Assembly: GCA_013042255.1 (NCBI GenBank)
Contig: JABDQK010000092.1
Span: forward strand, 1 to 7,235
DNA from: Flavobacteriaceae bacterium
Lineage (GTDB): Bacteria > Bacteroidota > Bacteroidia > Flavobacteriales > Flavobacteriaceae
Length of the DNA: 7,235 nucleotides
Direction of reading: 5' to 3'
The position numbers and the translations under genes were made by a program. Below are positions 1 through 5,911 of this stretch, one piece after another; within the stretch, counting starts at the first letter, position 1, and every line of letters starts with the position of its first letter. Below the pieces are notes generated by a model. That model was not told the origin of the DNA and ran no database searches. It saw only the letters and a list, made by a program, of their open reading frames with translations.

Positions 1-669
1 AAAGAAAAGGCCGATTTCGGTCTTGTTGTCGATCCTGATGTAGACCGACTAGCTTTTATTTCGGAGGATGGAGAAATGTTCGGAGAAGAATATACGCTGG
101 TGGCATGTGCCGATTATGTTCTCAGCAAAACACCGGGTAATACTGTTTCCAATCTTTCGTCAACACGGGCGCTCAGGGATATTACCGAAAAACACGGTGG
201 AAATTATACTGCGGCTGCAGTAGGGGAGGTGAATGTAGTTGCCCAGATGAAGTCGTCAAATGCCATTATTGGAGGAGAAGGAAACGGGGGGATTATCTAC
301 CCTGAGAGTCATTACGGTCGCGATGCCCTTGTAGGAACCGCTTTATTCTTAATGCTGATGGCTGAACGAGGGGGGAAGGTAAGCGAGTTAAAAGAAAGTT
401 ACCCCTCGTACTTTATGAGCAAGAAAAAAATTGGACTCACTCCCGGGATTGATGTGGATAGGATATTAGAGGAGATGGCTGAAAAATATTCGAAGGAGGA
501 TATAAATACCATTGACGGGGTCAAAATCGATTTTAGTGATTCATGGGTACATCTGCGCAAATCGAATACGGAACCGATCATCAGGGTCTATACGGAGGCA
601 CCATCTCAGGAAAATGCAGATTCCCTGGCTAAACGAATCATGGACGAAATCGCCTCAATCTCAAGTTAA
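1..669 (+). CDS. glmM: Phosphoglucosamine mutase (GlmM-type phosphohexomutase), C-terminal part, 5' truncated
   Basis: The frame is open from base 1, so the gene starts outside the window; 222 residues are present of about 460 usual for the family. Visible motifs belong to the alpha-D-phosphohexomutase superfamily. The metal-binding loop DPDVDR is at residues 11-16 of the fragment (Asp11, Asp13, Asp15 hold Mg2+). The sugar-binding loop GEGNGG is at about 92-97, and the C-terminal phosphate-binding loop RKSNTEP at about 186-192. The missing half would carry the phosphoserine active site. GlmM converts glucosamine-6-phosphate to glucosamine-1-phosphate in the cytoplasm, toward UDP-GlcNAc for peptidoglycan and LPS. 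The SNTEP form of the phosphate loop also occurs in phosphomannomutases, so the superfamily is certain but the substrate is inferred. The neighbouring lipid acyltransferase fits an envelope role. Confidence 0.88.
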   Translation, partial: KEKADFGLVVDPDVDRLAFISEDGEMFGEEYTLVACADYVLSKTPGNTVSNLSSTRALRDITEKHGGNYTAAAVGEVNVVAQMKSSNAIIGGEGNGGIIYPESHYGRDALVGTALFLMLMAERGGKVSELKESYPSYFMSKKKIGLTPGIDVDRILEEMAEKYSKEDINTIDGVKIDFSDSWVHLRKSNTEPIIRVYTEAPSQENADSLAKRIMDEIASISS

Positions 670-676
670 GCTGAAT

Positions 677-1558
677 TTAAGCTTGCGGGGCTTTGTCTTT
701 GTGTTTCCACCTCCTGTGCGTCCATAAATAATATTCGGGTTGCTCCCTGATCTGTTGTTCTGACAGGCGAAGAAATTTCTCAGTGATTTCATGTTCCCCG
801 GCCGTGCTACCCTTGGCATTGATCGGAATGAACTCTGCCTGATAATAGCCTCGTTTTACTTTGGTAACCTTGAGAAATACCGTAGCTAAATCTAATTTTT
901 TTGCCAGGGATTCAGCTCCCACAAAAATAGGTACGGTAATCCCCATAAACGGACTCCAGTACTGAGCCTTACTCATCATAGGCGACTGGTCATTGACTAT
1001 ACCGTAAACGCCTCGCACACCATTGCGCTCATTCTCATACATACGTTTTACTGTATTTTTCTGTTCGATGGGATCTGTATTCCATTTTGCGCGGATTTTC
1101 CTGATCAGTCGGTCGAAATACTTATTCCCAATCTTCTGATAGATAGCAAAACCTCTGGAACTAACAACGTTATTTATACTGGTGTTCCACTCCCAGTTAG
1201 CATAGTGGGTACACAATACCAGAACACTCCTTTCCTTTTCGAGATTTTGGATGAGCTCGGGATTTAAAATGTGGTATCTCTTAGCCACCTCCTTTTTTGA
1301 AAGGTCCATGGTCTTCACCATTTCAAGGAACAAGTCGCAGAGATGACGGTAGAACTTCTTTTCAACCTGTCTTCTCTCTTCCTCTGAAAGTTCGGGCAGG
1401 GCAAGGCGTAAATTTTCCTGAACTACCTTCCTCCGGTACCTGGCAAGATAAAAGATCAAAACAAAGGCAATGTCAGAAAAGCCGTAGAAAAGGGGTTTCG
1501 GGAGAATTGATATCAGCCTTAAAACAGGGTAGGCCAGGAGAAATACAACTAATTGCAT
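677..1558 (-). CDS. Lysophospholipid / lipid A biosynthesis acyltransferase (LpxL/HtrB family)
   Basis: The 293-residue product has the usual length of the family. It begins with a hydrophobic segment (about 1-40) that would anchor it to the inner face of the inner membrane. The catalytic H-x4-E motif is in HYANWE (His118, Glu123). It is followed by the family signatures NDQSP (189-193), a WSPFMG stretch (201-206) and a C-terminal LWTHRRWK block (278-285). The family transfers acyl chains from acyl-ACP to lipid A precursors; in Bacteroidota related paralogues may acylate other lipids, so the acceptor is not settled. The ATG at 1558 gives the longest reading frame and lies 16 bp downstream of a perfect -7 element. 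The gene ends 7 bp from the mutase stop on the opposite strand. It is monocistronic within the window and divergent from the rhomboid gene. Confidence 0.88.
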   Translation of the reverse strand: MQLVVFLLAYPVLRLISILPKPLFYGFSDIAFVLIFYLARYRRKVVQENLRLALPELSEEERRQVEKKFYRHLCDLFLEMVKTMDLSKKEVAKRYHILNPELIQNLEKERSVLVLCTHYANWEWNTSINNVVSSRGFAIYQKIGNKYFDRLIRKIRAKWNTDPIEQKNTVKRMYENERNGVRGVYGIVNDQSPMMSKAQYWSPFMGITVPIFVGAESLAKKLDLATVFLKVTKVKRGYYQAEFIPINAKGSTAGEHEITEKFLRLSEQQIREQPEYYLWTHRRWKHKDKAPQA

Positions 1559-1574
1559 GCATATAAACTATGTG

Positions 1575-1592
1575 CAAATATAGCTATATTTG
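1575..1592. promoter_or_regulatory. Palindromic divergent promoter: two back-to-back TAnnTTTG -7 elements
   Basis: CAAATATAGCTATATTTG is an 18-bp perfect palindrome in the 59-bp spacer between two divergent genes. Its right half reads TATATTTG (1585-1592) on the + strand, 25 bp before the rhomboid ATG. Its left half reads TATATTTG on the - strand (1582 to 1575), 16 bp before the acyltransferase ATG. Both match the Bacteroidota sigma-A -7 consensus TAnnTTTG exactly. I do not see a good -33 TTG at the usual spacing on either side. Assignment as promoters is inferred from the consensus match and position. Confidence 0.7.
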
Positions 1593-1617
1593 GACCTCTT
1601 AAAACAGCCGCTTCTAT

Positions 1618-2265
1618 ATGAATCTACATTGGGCAACTTTAGCCATTATCGCAGCAAATGTTGTGGTTTCCCTCAGAGGATTTAAGGATATTAACTTTTT
1701 TGAACGCTATAAGTTCGGGATTGGGGCCATCCAGGCAGGGCAGAAAGACAGGATGGTCACTTCGGGATTTTTACATGTTGATCTTTCCCATCTCTTTCTC
1801 AATATGTTTACACTCTACTTCTTCGCAGACGTAGTAATTCGATGGTTCAATCCCGCTAAATTCCTCCTGATTTATTTTGTGAGTTTATTAGCCGGGAGCT
1901 TGCTTGCCTTGTTTTTTCACAAGAAAGAGCCTTACTACAGTGCCGTTGGCGCAAGTGGAGCCGTAACGGGTATTCTTTATGCCGCCATCCTGCTACAGCC
2001 CGATATGAAGCTTGCCCTTATGTTTATTCCAATTCCTTTGCCGGCTTATGTTCTGGGGATACTCTATATGTTGTATTCCATTTATGGGATGAAAAAGAGG
2101 CTTGGAAATATAGGTCATACCGCCCATTTCGGAGGAGCTATTGGGGGCTATTTCACCACCCTTCTTTTTATGCCTTCGCTATTTGTAACTGACACATTGA
2201 TGGTCATTTTATTGGCCTTACCCATACTAATGCTCTTTGCCCTCGAAAAGTTGGGAAAAATCTGA
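1618..2265 (+). CDS. Rhomboid family intramembrane serine protease
   Basis: The 215-residue protein is almost entirely hydrophobic, with about six membrane segments (near 5-20, 56-72, 82-100, 110-127, 131-155 and 165-210). The catalytic dyad is visible: Ser113 in GASG (111-114) and His170 in HTAHFGG (167-173). His58 and Asn62 in HLFLN correspond to the H-x3-N pair that forms the oxyanion hole in GlpG. With all key residues present it should be active, cutting transmembrane helices of client proteins within the inner membrane. It lacks the extra N-terminal cytoplasmic domain of E. coli GlpG, so it is a minimal-core rhomboid. The ATG at 1618 is the first in-frame start after a perfect -7 element at 1585-1592; no Shine-Dalgarno is seen. 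The substrate is unknown and the neighbours do not identify it. Confidence 0.93.
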   Translation: MNLHWATLAIIAANVVVSLRGFKDINFFERYKFGIGAIQAGQKDRMVTSGFLHVDLSHLFLNMFTLYFFADVVIRWFNPAKFLLIYFVSLLAGSLLALFFHKKEPYYSAVGASGAVTGILYAAILLQPDMKLALMFIPIPLPAYVLGILYMLYSIYGMKKRLGNIGHTAHFGGAIGGYFTTLLFMPSLFVTDTLMVILLALPILMLFALEKLGKI

Positions 2266-2408
2266 CTATAACAGCCTGCTCAAGCCCATATTTAGTAGGA
2301 CTTACCGTTAAAAAATGCGGCTTGTCTAATTTTTTAGATTCCCCCACACTTTTTTCGTTAATTTGTCGTTAATGTAGTGCCCAAACTGCATACCTAAAAT
2401 ACCTACTT
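2266..2408 (+). promoter_or_regulatory. Probable promoter region of the propeller lipoprotein gene, with tandem TCGTTAAT repeats
   Basis: This 143-bp spacer carries the 8-bp sequence TCGTTAAT twice, at 2355-2362 and 2366-2373, spaced 11 bp apart (about one helical turn). TTAATTTG at 2358-2365, overlapping the first copy, matches seven of eight positions of TAnnTTTG and lies 43 bp before the ATG at 2409. No -33 TTG is at a fitting distance; the nearest (2322-2324) is too far. The start of transcription and any regulator are inferred. Confidence 0.35.
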
Positions 2409-4055
2409 ATGAGAAAAGAAATATATCTGATATTTCTATCTACCGTCCTGGTTATGGTTTCCTGTAGTGATGAAACCACGATATTTATTGACGAACAACA
2501 AGCCAGTATCTTAGAAGAAAACGACGCTGTTACACTGGCAGGAAGTGTTTCATTTGAAAATGCGGGGGTTCTCGATATAACTATTGATGAGAACTACTCT
2601 GGAAAACGCACCTCAAAAGCAGTTGAAGAACCAGCAGGAAATTATCCCATGGTTTTAATTGGACAGGTGACACCGCCTATCTATGGTTCAATTACCTCCC
2701 TCACAGCGGCACATGTATTTGTTGAAGATGATTTTGCCTATGTAGCCTATAATACCGCCGGTGATGAATATGCCGGAGCAATTGACATAGTGGATGTTAC
2801 CGATCCAAACAACCCACAGCTTACCTCTCGCGTGGTCTATACCAATGCCGATATCAATTCCCTTCAATTTAAAAATGGCTTTATCTATGCAGTGGGTGGC
2901 CTTGATGCAACTGCATCTTTTACAGCAGCATCTAATTCTTTCATTACGAAAATCCCAGTTTTTGGGGGAGTAATGGATGCCGATGCTGGGGTTCTCTATG
3001 GATTCCAACCCGGAGACAATGCGACTGATATTGTAATAGACAGAAATGAAGCTTTTGTAACTAGTGGAAAGGATGGTAGTGTTACAATTTACGACACCAA
3101 AGATCTGGAAGTCAAAAAAGAAGAGAGTTATTTAGATCTCCGGTCACTGGCATTCTTTGATAACAGGATTGCCTTACTTGATGCAAGCATGGGAATCCGT
3201 GTGCTGGATGATAATCTTAATTTGAAAGATGAAATAGCAATAGACTCTGATTTTGGCTTAAATACAAAGAGGACTATTGATTTTGTCGGTGACAAAATCA
3301 TCGTTGCAGAAGGTGCCAAGGGTGCCGGAGTGTATTCATATGATTCAGGAACACTGCTACAGTATATTCCTATTATAATAGACCCTCTTAATCCGCCTAT
3401 TGGCGACGTTGTAAATAATGCCGTGGCTATCAATAAGGAAATGGTCCTAATGGCTAATGGAGGAGCAGGTCTGTCTGTTTCAGATGATACAGGCGATTTA
3501 ACTAAACCTTATGGAGTGATACAGTTAAATGGCTCTATAAATTTTGTTCAAACTCGGGGTGATTACGCTTTTGCAGCCTCAGGACAGGAGGGTCTGCAGA
3601 TTATCAAACTCAACCGCTTGTCTTTGAGCCTTGCTGCACAGTGTTCCTCTCTGGTAGAATACGAAGGGTCTGGCAAGTTGGTTATCAATGAAGGTGATGA
3701 CATTGCCTTTAGCGGAGCAAAGGCCTTTAATTCCATAAAAGTCGAAGGACAATTACTAATGTGTGGAACATGGACAGTAAGTAACGATGTTGATATCAAA
3801 GAAGGCGGAATATTGGAAATGAGCGGATCACTAACAGTAGGCAGGAACCGCAGACAAAAGAAAATTCAGGTTGAACCAGGGGCAACGCTCAGGATTGAAG
3901 GCAACCTTACTATCTACGGAGACCTGGAACTTAAAGAAGGGGCAACAATTGAATTCATAGGAAATGATTCTGTTGTAAACATCTTTGGAGAAGTCGATAT
4001 TGAAGATGGTGTGACTATAGTTGGAGACTTCGTGGATGTAAAGAATAAATTTTAA
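2409..4055 (+). CDS. Putative LVIVD-type beta-propeller lipoprotein with C-terminal beta-rung domain
   Basis: This 548-residue protein begins with a lipoprotein signal ending in LVMVSC, with lipidated Cys19. The following SDE is acidic, resembling the export signals that send Bacteroidota lipoproteins to the cell surface, so surface display is possible. Residues about 80-400 contain repeated short beta units. One, AIDIVDVTDPNNPQL (124-138), closely fits the LVIVD repeat, and others are more degenerate (SVTIYDTKDLEV 224-235, GIRVLDDNLNLK 262-273, GLQIIKLNRL 395-404). This suggests a beta-propeller. From about 420 the style changes to hydrophobic rungs with EGG/EGA turns (near 464, 489, 509, 531), suggesting a beta-solenoid. 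Apart from Cys19 the only cysteines are Cys412 and Cys452, at the domain junction. No catalytic motif is recognised; a binding or structural role is a guess. It is a single-gene unit ended by the hairpin at 4073-4108. Confidence 0.8.
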   Translation: MRKEIYLIFLSTVLVMVSCSDETTIFIDEQQASILEENDAVTLAGSVSFENAGVLDITIDENYSGKRTSKAVEEPAGNYPMVLIGQVTPPIYGSITSLTAAHVFVEDDFAYVAYNTAGDEYAGAIDIVDVTDPNNPQLTSRVVYTNADINSLQFKNGFIYAVGGLDATASFTAASNSFITKIPVFGGVMDADAGVLYGFQPGDNATDIVIDRNEAFVTSGKDGSVTIYDTKDLEVKKEESYLDLRSLAFFDNRIALLDASMGIRVLDDNLNLKDEIAIDSDFGLNTKRTIDFVGDKIIVAEGAKGAGVYSYDSGTLLQYIPIIIDPLNPPIGDVVNNAVAINKEMVLMANGGAGLSVSDDTGDLTKPYGVIQLNGSINFVQTRGDYAFAASGQEGLQIIKLNRLSLSLAAQCSSLVEYEGSGKLVINEGDDIAFSGAKAFNSIKVEGQLLMCGTWTVSNDVDIKEGGILEMSGSLTVGRNRRQKKIQVEPGATLRIEGNLTIYGDLELKEGATIEFIGNDSVVNIFGEVDIEDGVTIVGDFVDVKNKF

Positions 4056-4072
4056 ATTGAAAAACCCTCATA

Positions 4073-4108
4073 AAAAAACCCTGATGTTTTAGAACATCAG
4101 GGTTTTTT
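4073..4108. terminator. Bidirectional intrinsic terminator between convergent genes
   Basis: A perfect 16-bp stem (4073-4088 with 4093-4108) closes a TTAG loop. Its core is CCCTGATGTT/AACATCAGGG, flanked by A6 on the left and T6 on the right, so it makes a U-tract in either direction. It sits 17 bp past the propeller lipoprotein stop and 16 bp past the thioredoxin-lipoprotein stop on the other strand, and can end both transcripts. Confidence 0.93.
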
Positions 4109-4124
4109 CTTTGGTTTCTTTTGT

Positions 4125-5234
4125 TTACTGCAGCAATTCTCCAATCTTCTGCCCAAGTGCAGGTCCTCTTAAATTTTTAGCTACAATTACCCCGTTCTCA
4201 TCGAGGATAAAGGATGCAGGGATAGCATCAACATTATACAATTTAGCGATTTCATCAAAAAATTGCACGTTAGACACGTGATGCCAGTCGAGCCCGTCAG
4301 CTTCAATAGCCTTCTTCCAGTCCTCAGCATTCCGGTCTAATGAAACGCCCAGGATACTCAGGCCTTTATCCTTATAGGTGTTGTATACATTGACTATATT
4401 AGGATTTTCTGCTCTACAGGGTTTACACCAGGCTGCCCAAAAATCAACGATGGTTACTTTTCCAAGTACATCATTTAAGGCGAGCTCTTCTCCTTCCGGG
4501 GAAGGGGCCGAAAAATTAGGCGCTTTTGATCCGATGGAGGTATTGGCCTCATTCTCCAGGGTTTCCTTAATTTTCTGTCCAGCGTTGCTGTCTTTTATCT
4601 CCGGCGTAAGCGCATCGTATAGCTCCTGAACCTCTGCATTGGGTTTAGCTTTGGTAGAAAGTATCCTGTAAATGATGAGCGCTGAAACAATAGCATTTGG
4701 ATTGTCTTTCACATAATCCAGTTCATATCCTTTCGCCTCGTCCATCAGTTCAAAATACTCTTCCCTAAGGGAATTCATGGTAACCGTGTCTCGGTTACCC
4801 TGAGCAACTCTCATGTCCTGGTTCATTGACGAAGCCTTCCTGCTCAGCACCCTTGATCCCTTGAGAAAATCATAGAATAACTCATTTTGTAAAGTCCCCC
4901 CGATCCTGGCAAAGCTAAGACTATCCCTTTGGGCACTCACTTCAATCTCTCCATTTTCAACGATTACAGGGATGTTTTCCTGCCCACGCCCGAAGAATAT
5001 ATAATGGAGCTCAGGACTTTCAGCAGGTCCACCTTTAAACATAAATGTCCCCTCCTTTACTTCAGCACTATCAACGGTGATTAATTGGTTATTTTCCCCG
5101 TACTTTCTCAGCGTAAGCTCTGTTCCTTCTGTATTCTCTCCTTCAATAGATCCCTCAATGACATAACCATCGCCGGCTGAATTGCAGGCCACAACAGCCA
5201 TGGAGAGACTTAAAAGAATTAATAATTGCTTCAT
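4125..5234 (-). CDS. TlpA-like thioredoxin-fold lipoprotein (DUF4369-type N-terminus), thiol-disulfide reductase
   Basis: The 369-residue product starts with a lipoprotein signal ending in AVVAC (Cys17), so it is anchored in the envelope facing the periplasm. Residues about 24-120 form a beta-rich region typical of the DUF4369 domain that precedes thioredoxin folds in Bacteroidota. A helical linker (about 120-230) follows. The C-terminal thioredoxin/AhpC-TSA-like domain (about 234-369) has the redox motif WCKPC (Cys270, Cys273) and the cis-proline in AIPAS (Pro339). The family reduces or exchanges disulfides in the periplasm, for example in cytochrome c maturation, but the client is not shown here. 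Cys17, Cys270 and Cys273 are its only cysteines. The ATG at 5234 follows a perfect -7 element by 17 bp. A terminator upstream makes it independent of the barrel gene. Confidence 0.93.
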   Translation of the reverse strand: MKQLLILLSLSMAVVACNSAGDGYVIEGSIEGENTEGTELTLRKYGENNQLITVDSAEVKEGTFMFKGGPAESPELHYIFFGRGQENIPVIVENGEIEVSAQRDSLSFARIGGTLQNELFYDFLKGSRVLSRKASSMNQDMRVAQGNRDTVTMNSLREEYFELMDEAKGYELDYVKDNPNAIVSALIIYRILSTKAKPNAEVQELYDALTPEIKDSNAGQKIKETLENEANTSIGSKAPNFSAPSPEGEELALNDVLGKVTIVDFWAAWCKPCRAENPNIVNVYNTYKDKGLSILGVSLDRNAEDWKKAIEADGLDWHHVSNVQFFDEIAKLYNVDAIPASFILDENGVIVAKNLRGPALGQKIGELLQ

Positions 5235-5251
5235 GTTCTATAAATTTTTGG

Positions 5252-5259
5252 CAAAGGTA
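5252..5259 (-). promoter_or_regulatory. -7 element of the thioredoxin-lipoprotein promoter
   Basis: On the - strand this reads TACCTTTG, an exact match to the Bacteroidota TAnnTTTG element, 17 bp before the ATG at 5234. A TTG (rc of 5273-5275) lies upstream but only 13 bp away, shorter than the usual spacing of about 19, so the -33 element is uncertain. Confidence 0.6.
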
Positions 5260-5274
5260 GAGATAAGCATTCCA

Positions 5275-5313
5275 ATAAAAAAGCCCTTAACACATGCTTG
5301 TGATTAAGGGCTT
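5275..5313 (-). terminator. Intrinsic terminator of the outer-membrane barrel gene
   Basis: Read on the - strand, a stem AAGCCCTTAA/TTAAGGGCTT (5304-5313 with 5281-5290) extends by four more pairs (TGTG/CACA) after a one-base bulge at 5303, closing a four-base loop (5295-5298). It runs straight into six T residues on the - strand. The T-tract is absent on the other side, so it works only for the gene ending at 5334. Confidence 0.88.
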
Positions 5314-5333
5314 CTTCAAATATATTATTCTGC

Positions 5334-5831
5334 TTAGAACTGATATCTGAGTCCAAGCGCAATATCAAAATCAAAATTATCCGAGAAATCATCATACCCC
5401 ACCAACCCAATTTCAGGCCTGAAGTCCAGTGAAATCAACAATGGAATATCGAAATTGTATTCGATACCAATATCTCCGGCGCCGAAAAGGAACAGGCCTC
5501 CATCGGGAACCGAACCATTAGATCCTGCAGAAAAATCTACACTTCCTAATCCGCCACCAACACCGTAGTACCAGTTAAAATTTCCATCCAGGGGCTGTAC
5601 CCATTGGTAAATACCCGTGAGTTTAAAGGCGTCAAAGTTTCTACTATCACGCCATCCCAGATCAATTTCAACCCGGTTGGCCCTTGCGACCGACTTCTGA
5701 TACGATATTTCAGCACCGAAACCATCGCTGTCACCCAGACGTAGTCCAAGCGCATGATCAGAAATAGATTGGGCACTTAGAGACAGAGTTGCTGTAAAAA
5801 ATAAGAATAGAGTTAATTTGAAAATTTTCAT
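5334..5831 (-). CDS. Small outer-membrane beta-barrel protein of unknown function
   Basis: The 165-residue protein has a Sec signal peptide (about 1-20, cleavage near LSA-QS) and no lipobox. The mature part alternates polar and hydrophobic residues in about eight strands (for example 37-47, 52-61, 67-78, 84-94, 115-125, 129-138, 153-164) joined by Gly/Asp/Asn-rich turns. It ends LGLRYQF, with the C-terminal aromatic residue recognised by the BAM machinery. Size and strand count fit an OmpA/OmpX-like eight-stranded barrel without a periplasmic domain. It has no cysteine. Its transcript ends at its own terminator before the thioredoxin-lipoprotein gene, so the two are adjacent but not clearly an operon. 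No specific function is recognisable; a structural, adhesion or small-porin role would be a guess. The ATG at 5831 is chosen because it gives a complete signal peptide. Confidence 0.8.
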   Translation of the reverse strand: MKIFKLTLFLFFTATLSLSAQSISDHALGLRLGDSDGFGAEISYQKSVARANRVEIDLGWRDSRNFDAFKLTGIYQWVQPLDGNFNWYYGVGGGLGSVDFSAGSNGSVPDGGLFLFGAGDIGIEYNFDIPLLISLDFRPEIGLVGYDDFSDNFDFDIALGLRYQF

Positions 5832-5911
5832 AGTTAAGAAATTTAATTGTTAAAATTAGGGAATGCAGGCTGTTCTGGTGTTAATAATAACTTAATTTTA
5901 GAGCTTTAAAT
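5832..5911. promoter_or_regulatory. Divergent promoter spacer with near-consensus -7 elements
   Basis: The 80-bp spacer between the barrel gene and the FAD-oxidase gene contains TAATTTTA on each strand. On the - strand it is at 5858-5851, 19 bp before the barrel ATG; on the + strand it is at 5893-5900, 11 bp before the oxidase ATG. Each matches seven of eight positions of TAnnTTTG, and the two copies form an inverted repeat. No convincing -33 TTG is seen. In such AT-rich DNA these may be chance matches. Confidence 0.3.

Noticed and set aside
399..581. Small - strand reading frame of 60 codons
   Set aside because: It lies wholly antisense to the phosphosugar mutase, whose conserved loops on the + strand explain the sequence.
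512..727. + strand reading frame of 71 codons
   Set aside because: It overlaps the mutase in another frame and runs over the acyltransferase 3' end; its product is low-complexity and has no family features.
1297..1566. + strand reading frame of 89 codons
   Set aside because: It is antisense to the N-terminal part of the acyltransferase, and its product resembles no protein family.
2309..2336. Inverted repeat TAAAAAAT / ATTTTTTA after the rhomboid gene, considered as a terminator
   Set aside because: The 8-bp arms contain only A-T pairs around a 12-base loop and are not followed by a clean T-tract, so the hairpin would be too weak to call.
2688..3008. - strand frame of 106 codons, with further antisense frames at 3128-3433 and 3563-3799
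   Set aside because: All are shadows of the propeller lipoprotein; their products are odd in composition and lack signals or motifs.
4378..4629. + strand frame of 83 codons inside the thioredoxin lipoprotein
   Set aside because: It is antisense to the WCKPC domain, which is clearly the coding strand.
5546..5776. - strand frame of 76 codons overlapping the barrel gene
   Set aside because: It is an alternate frame of the barrel gene without signal peptide or motif.
4125..5831. Operon of the barrel and thioredoxin-lipoprotein genes
   Set aside because: They share a strand, but a terminator with a T6 tract (5275-5313) and then a perfect -7 element (5252-5259) lie between them.
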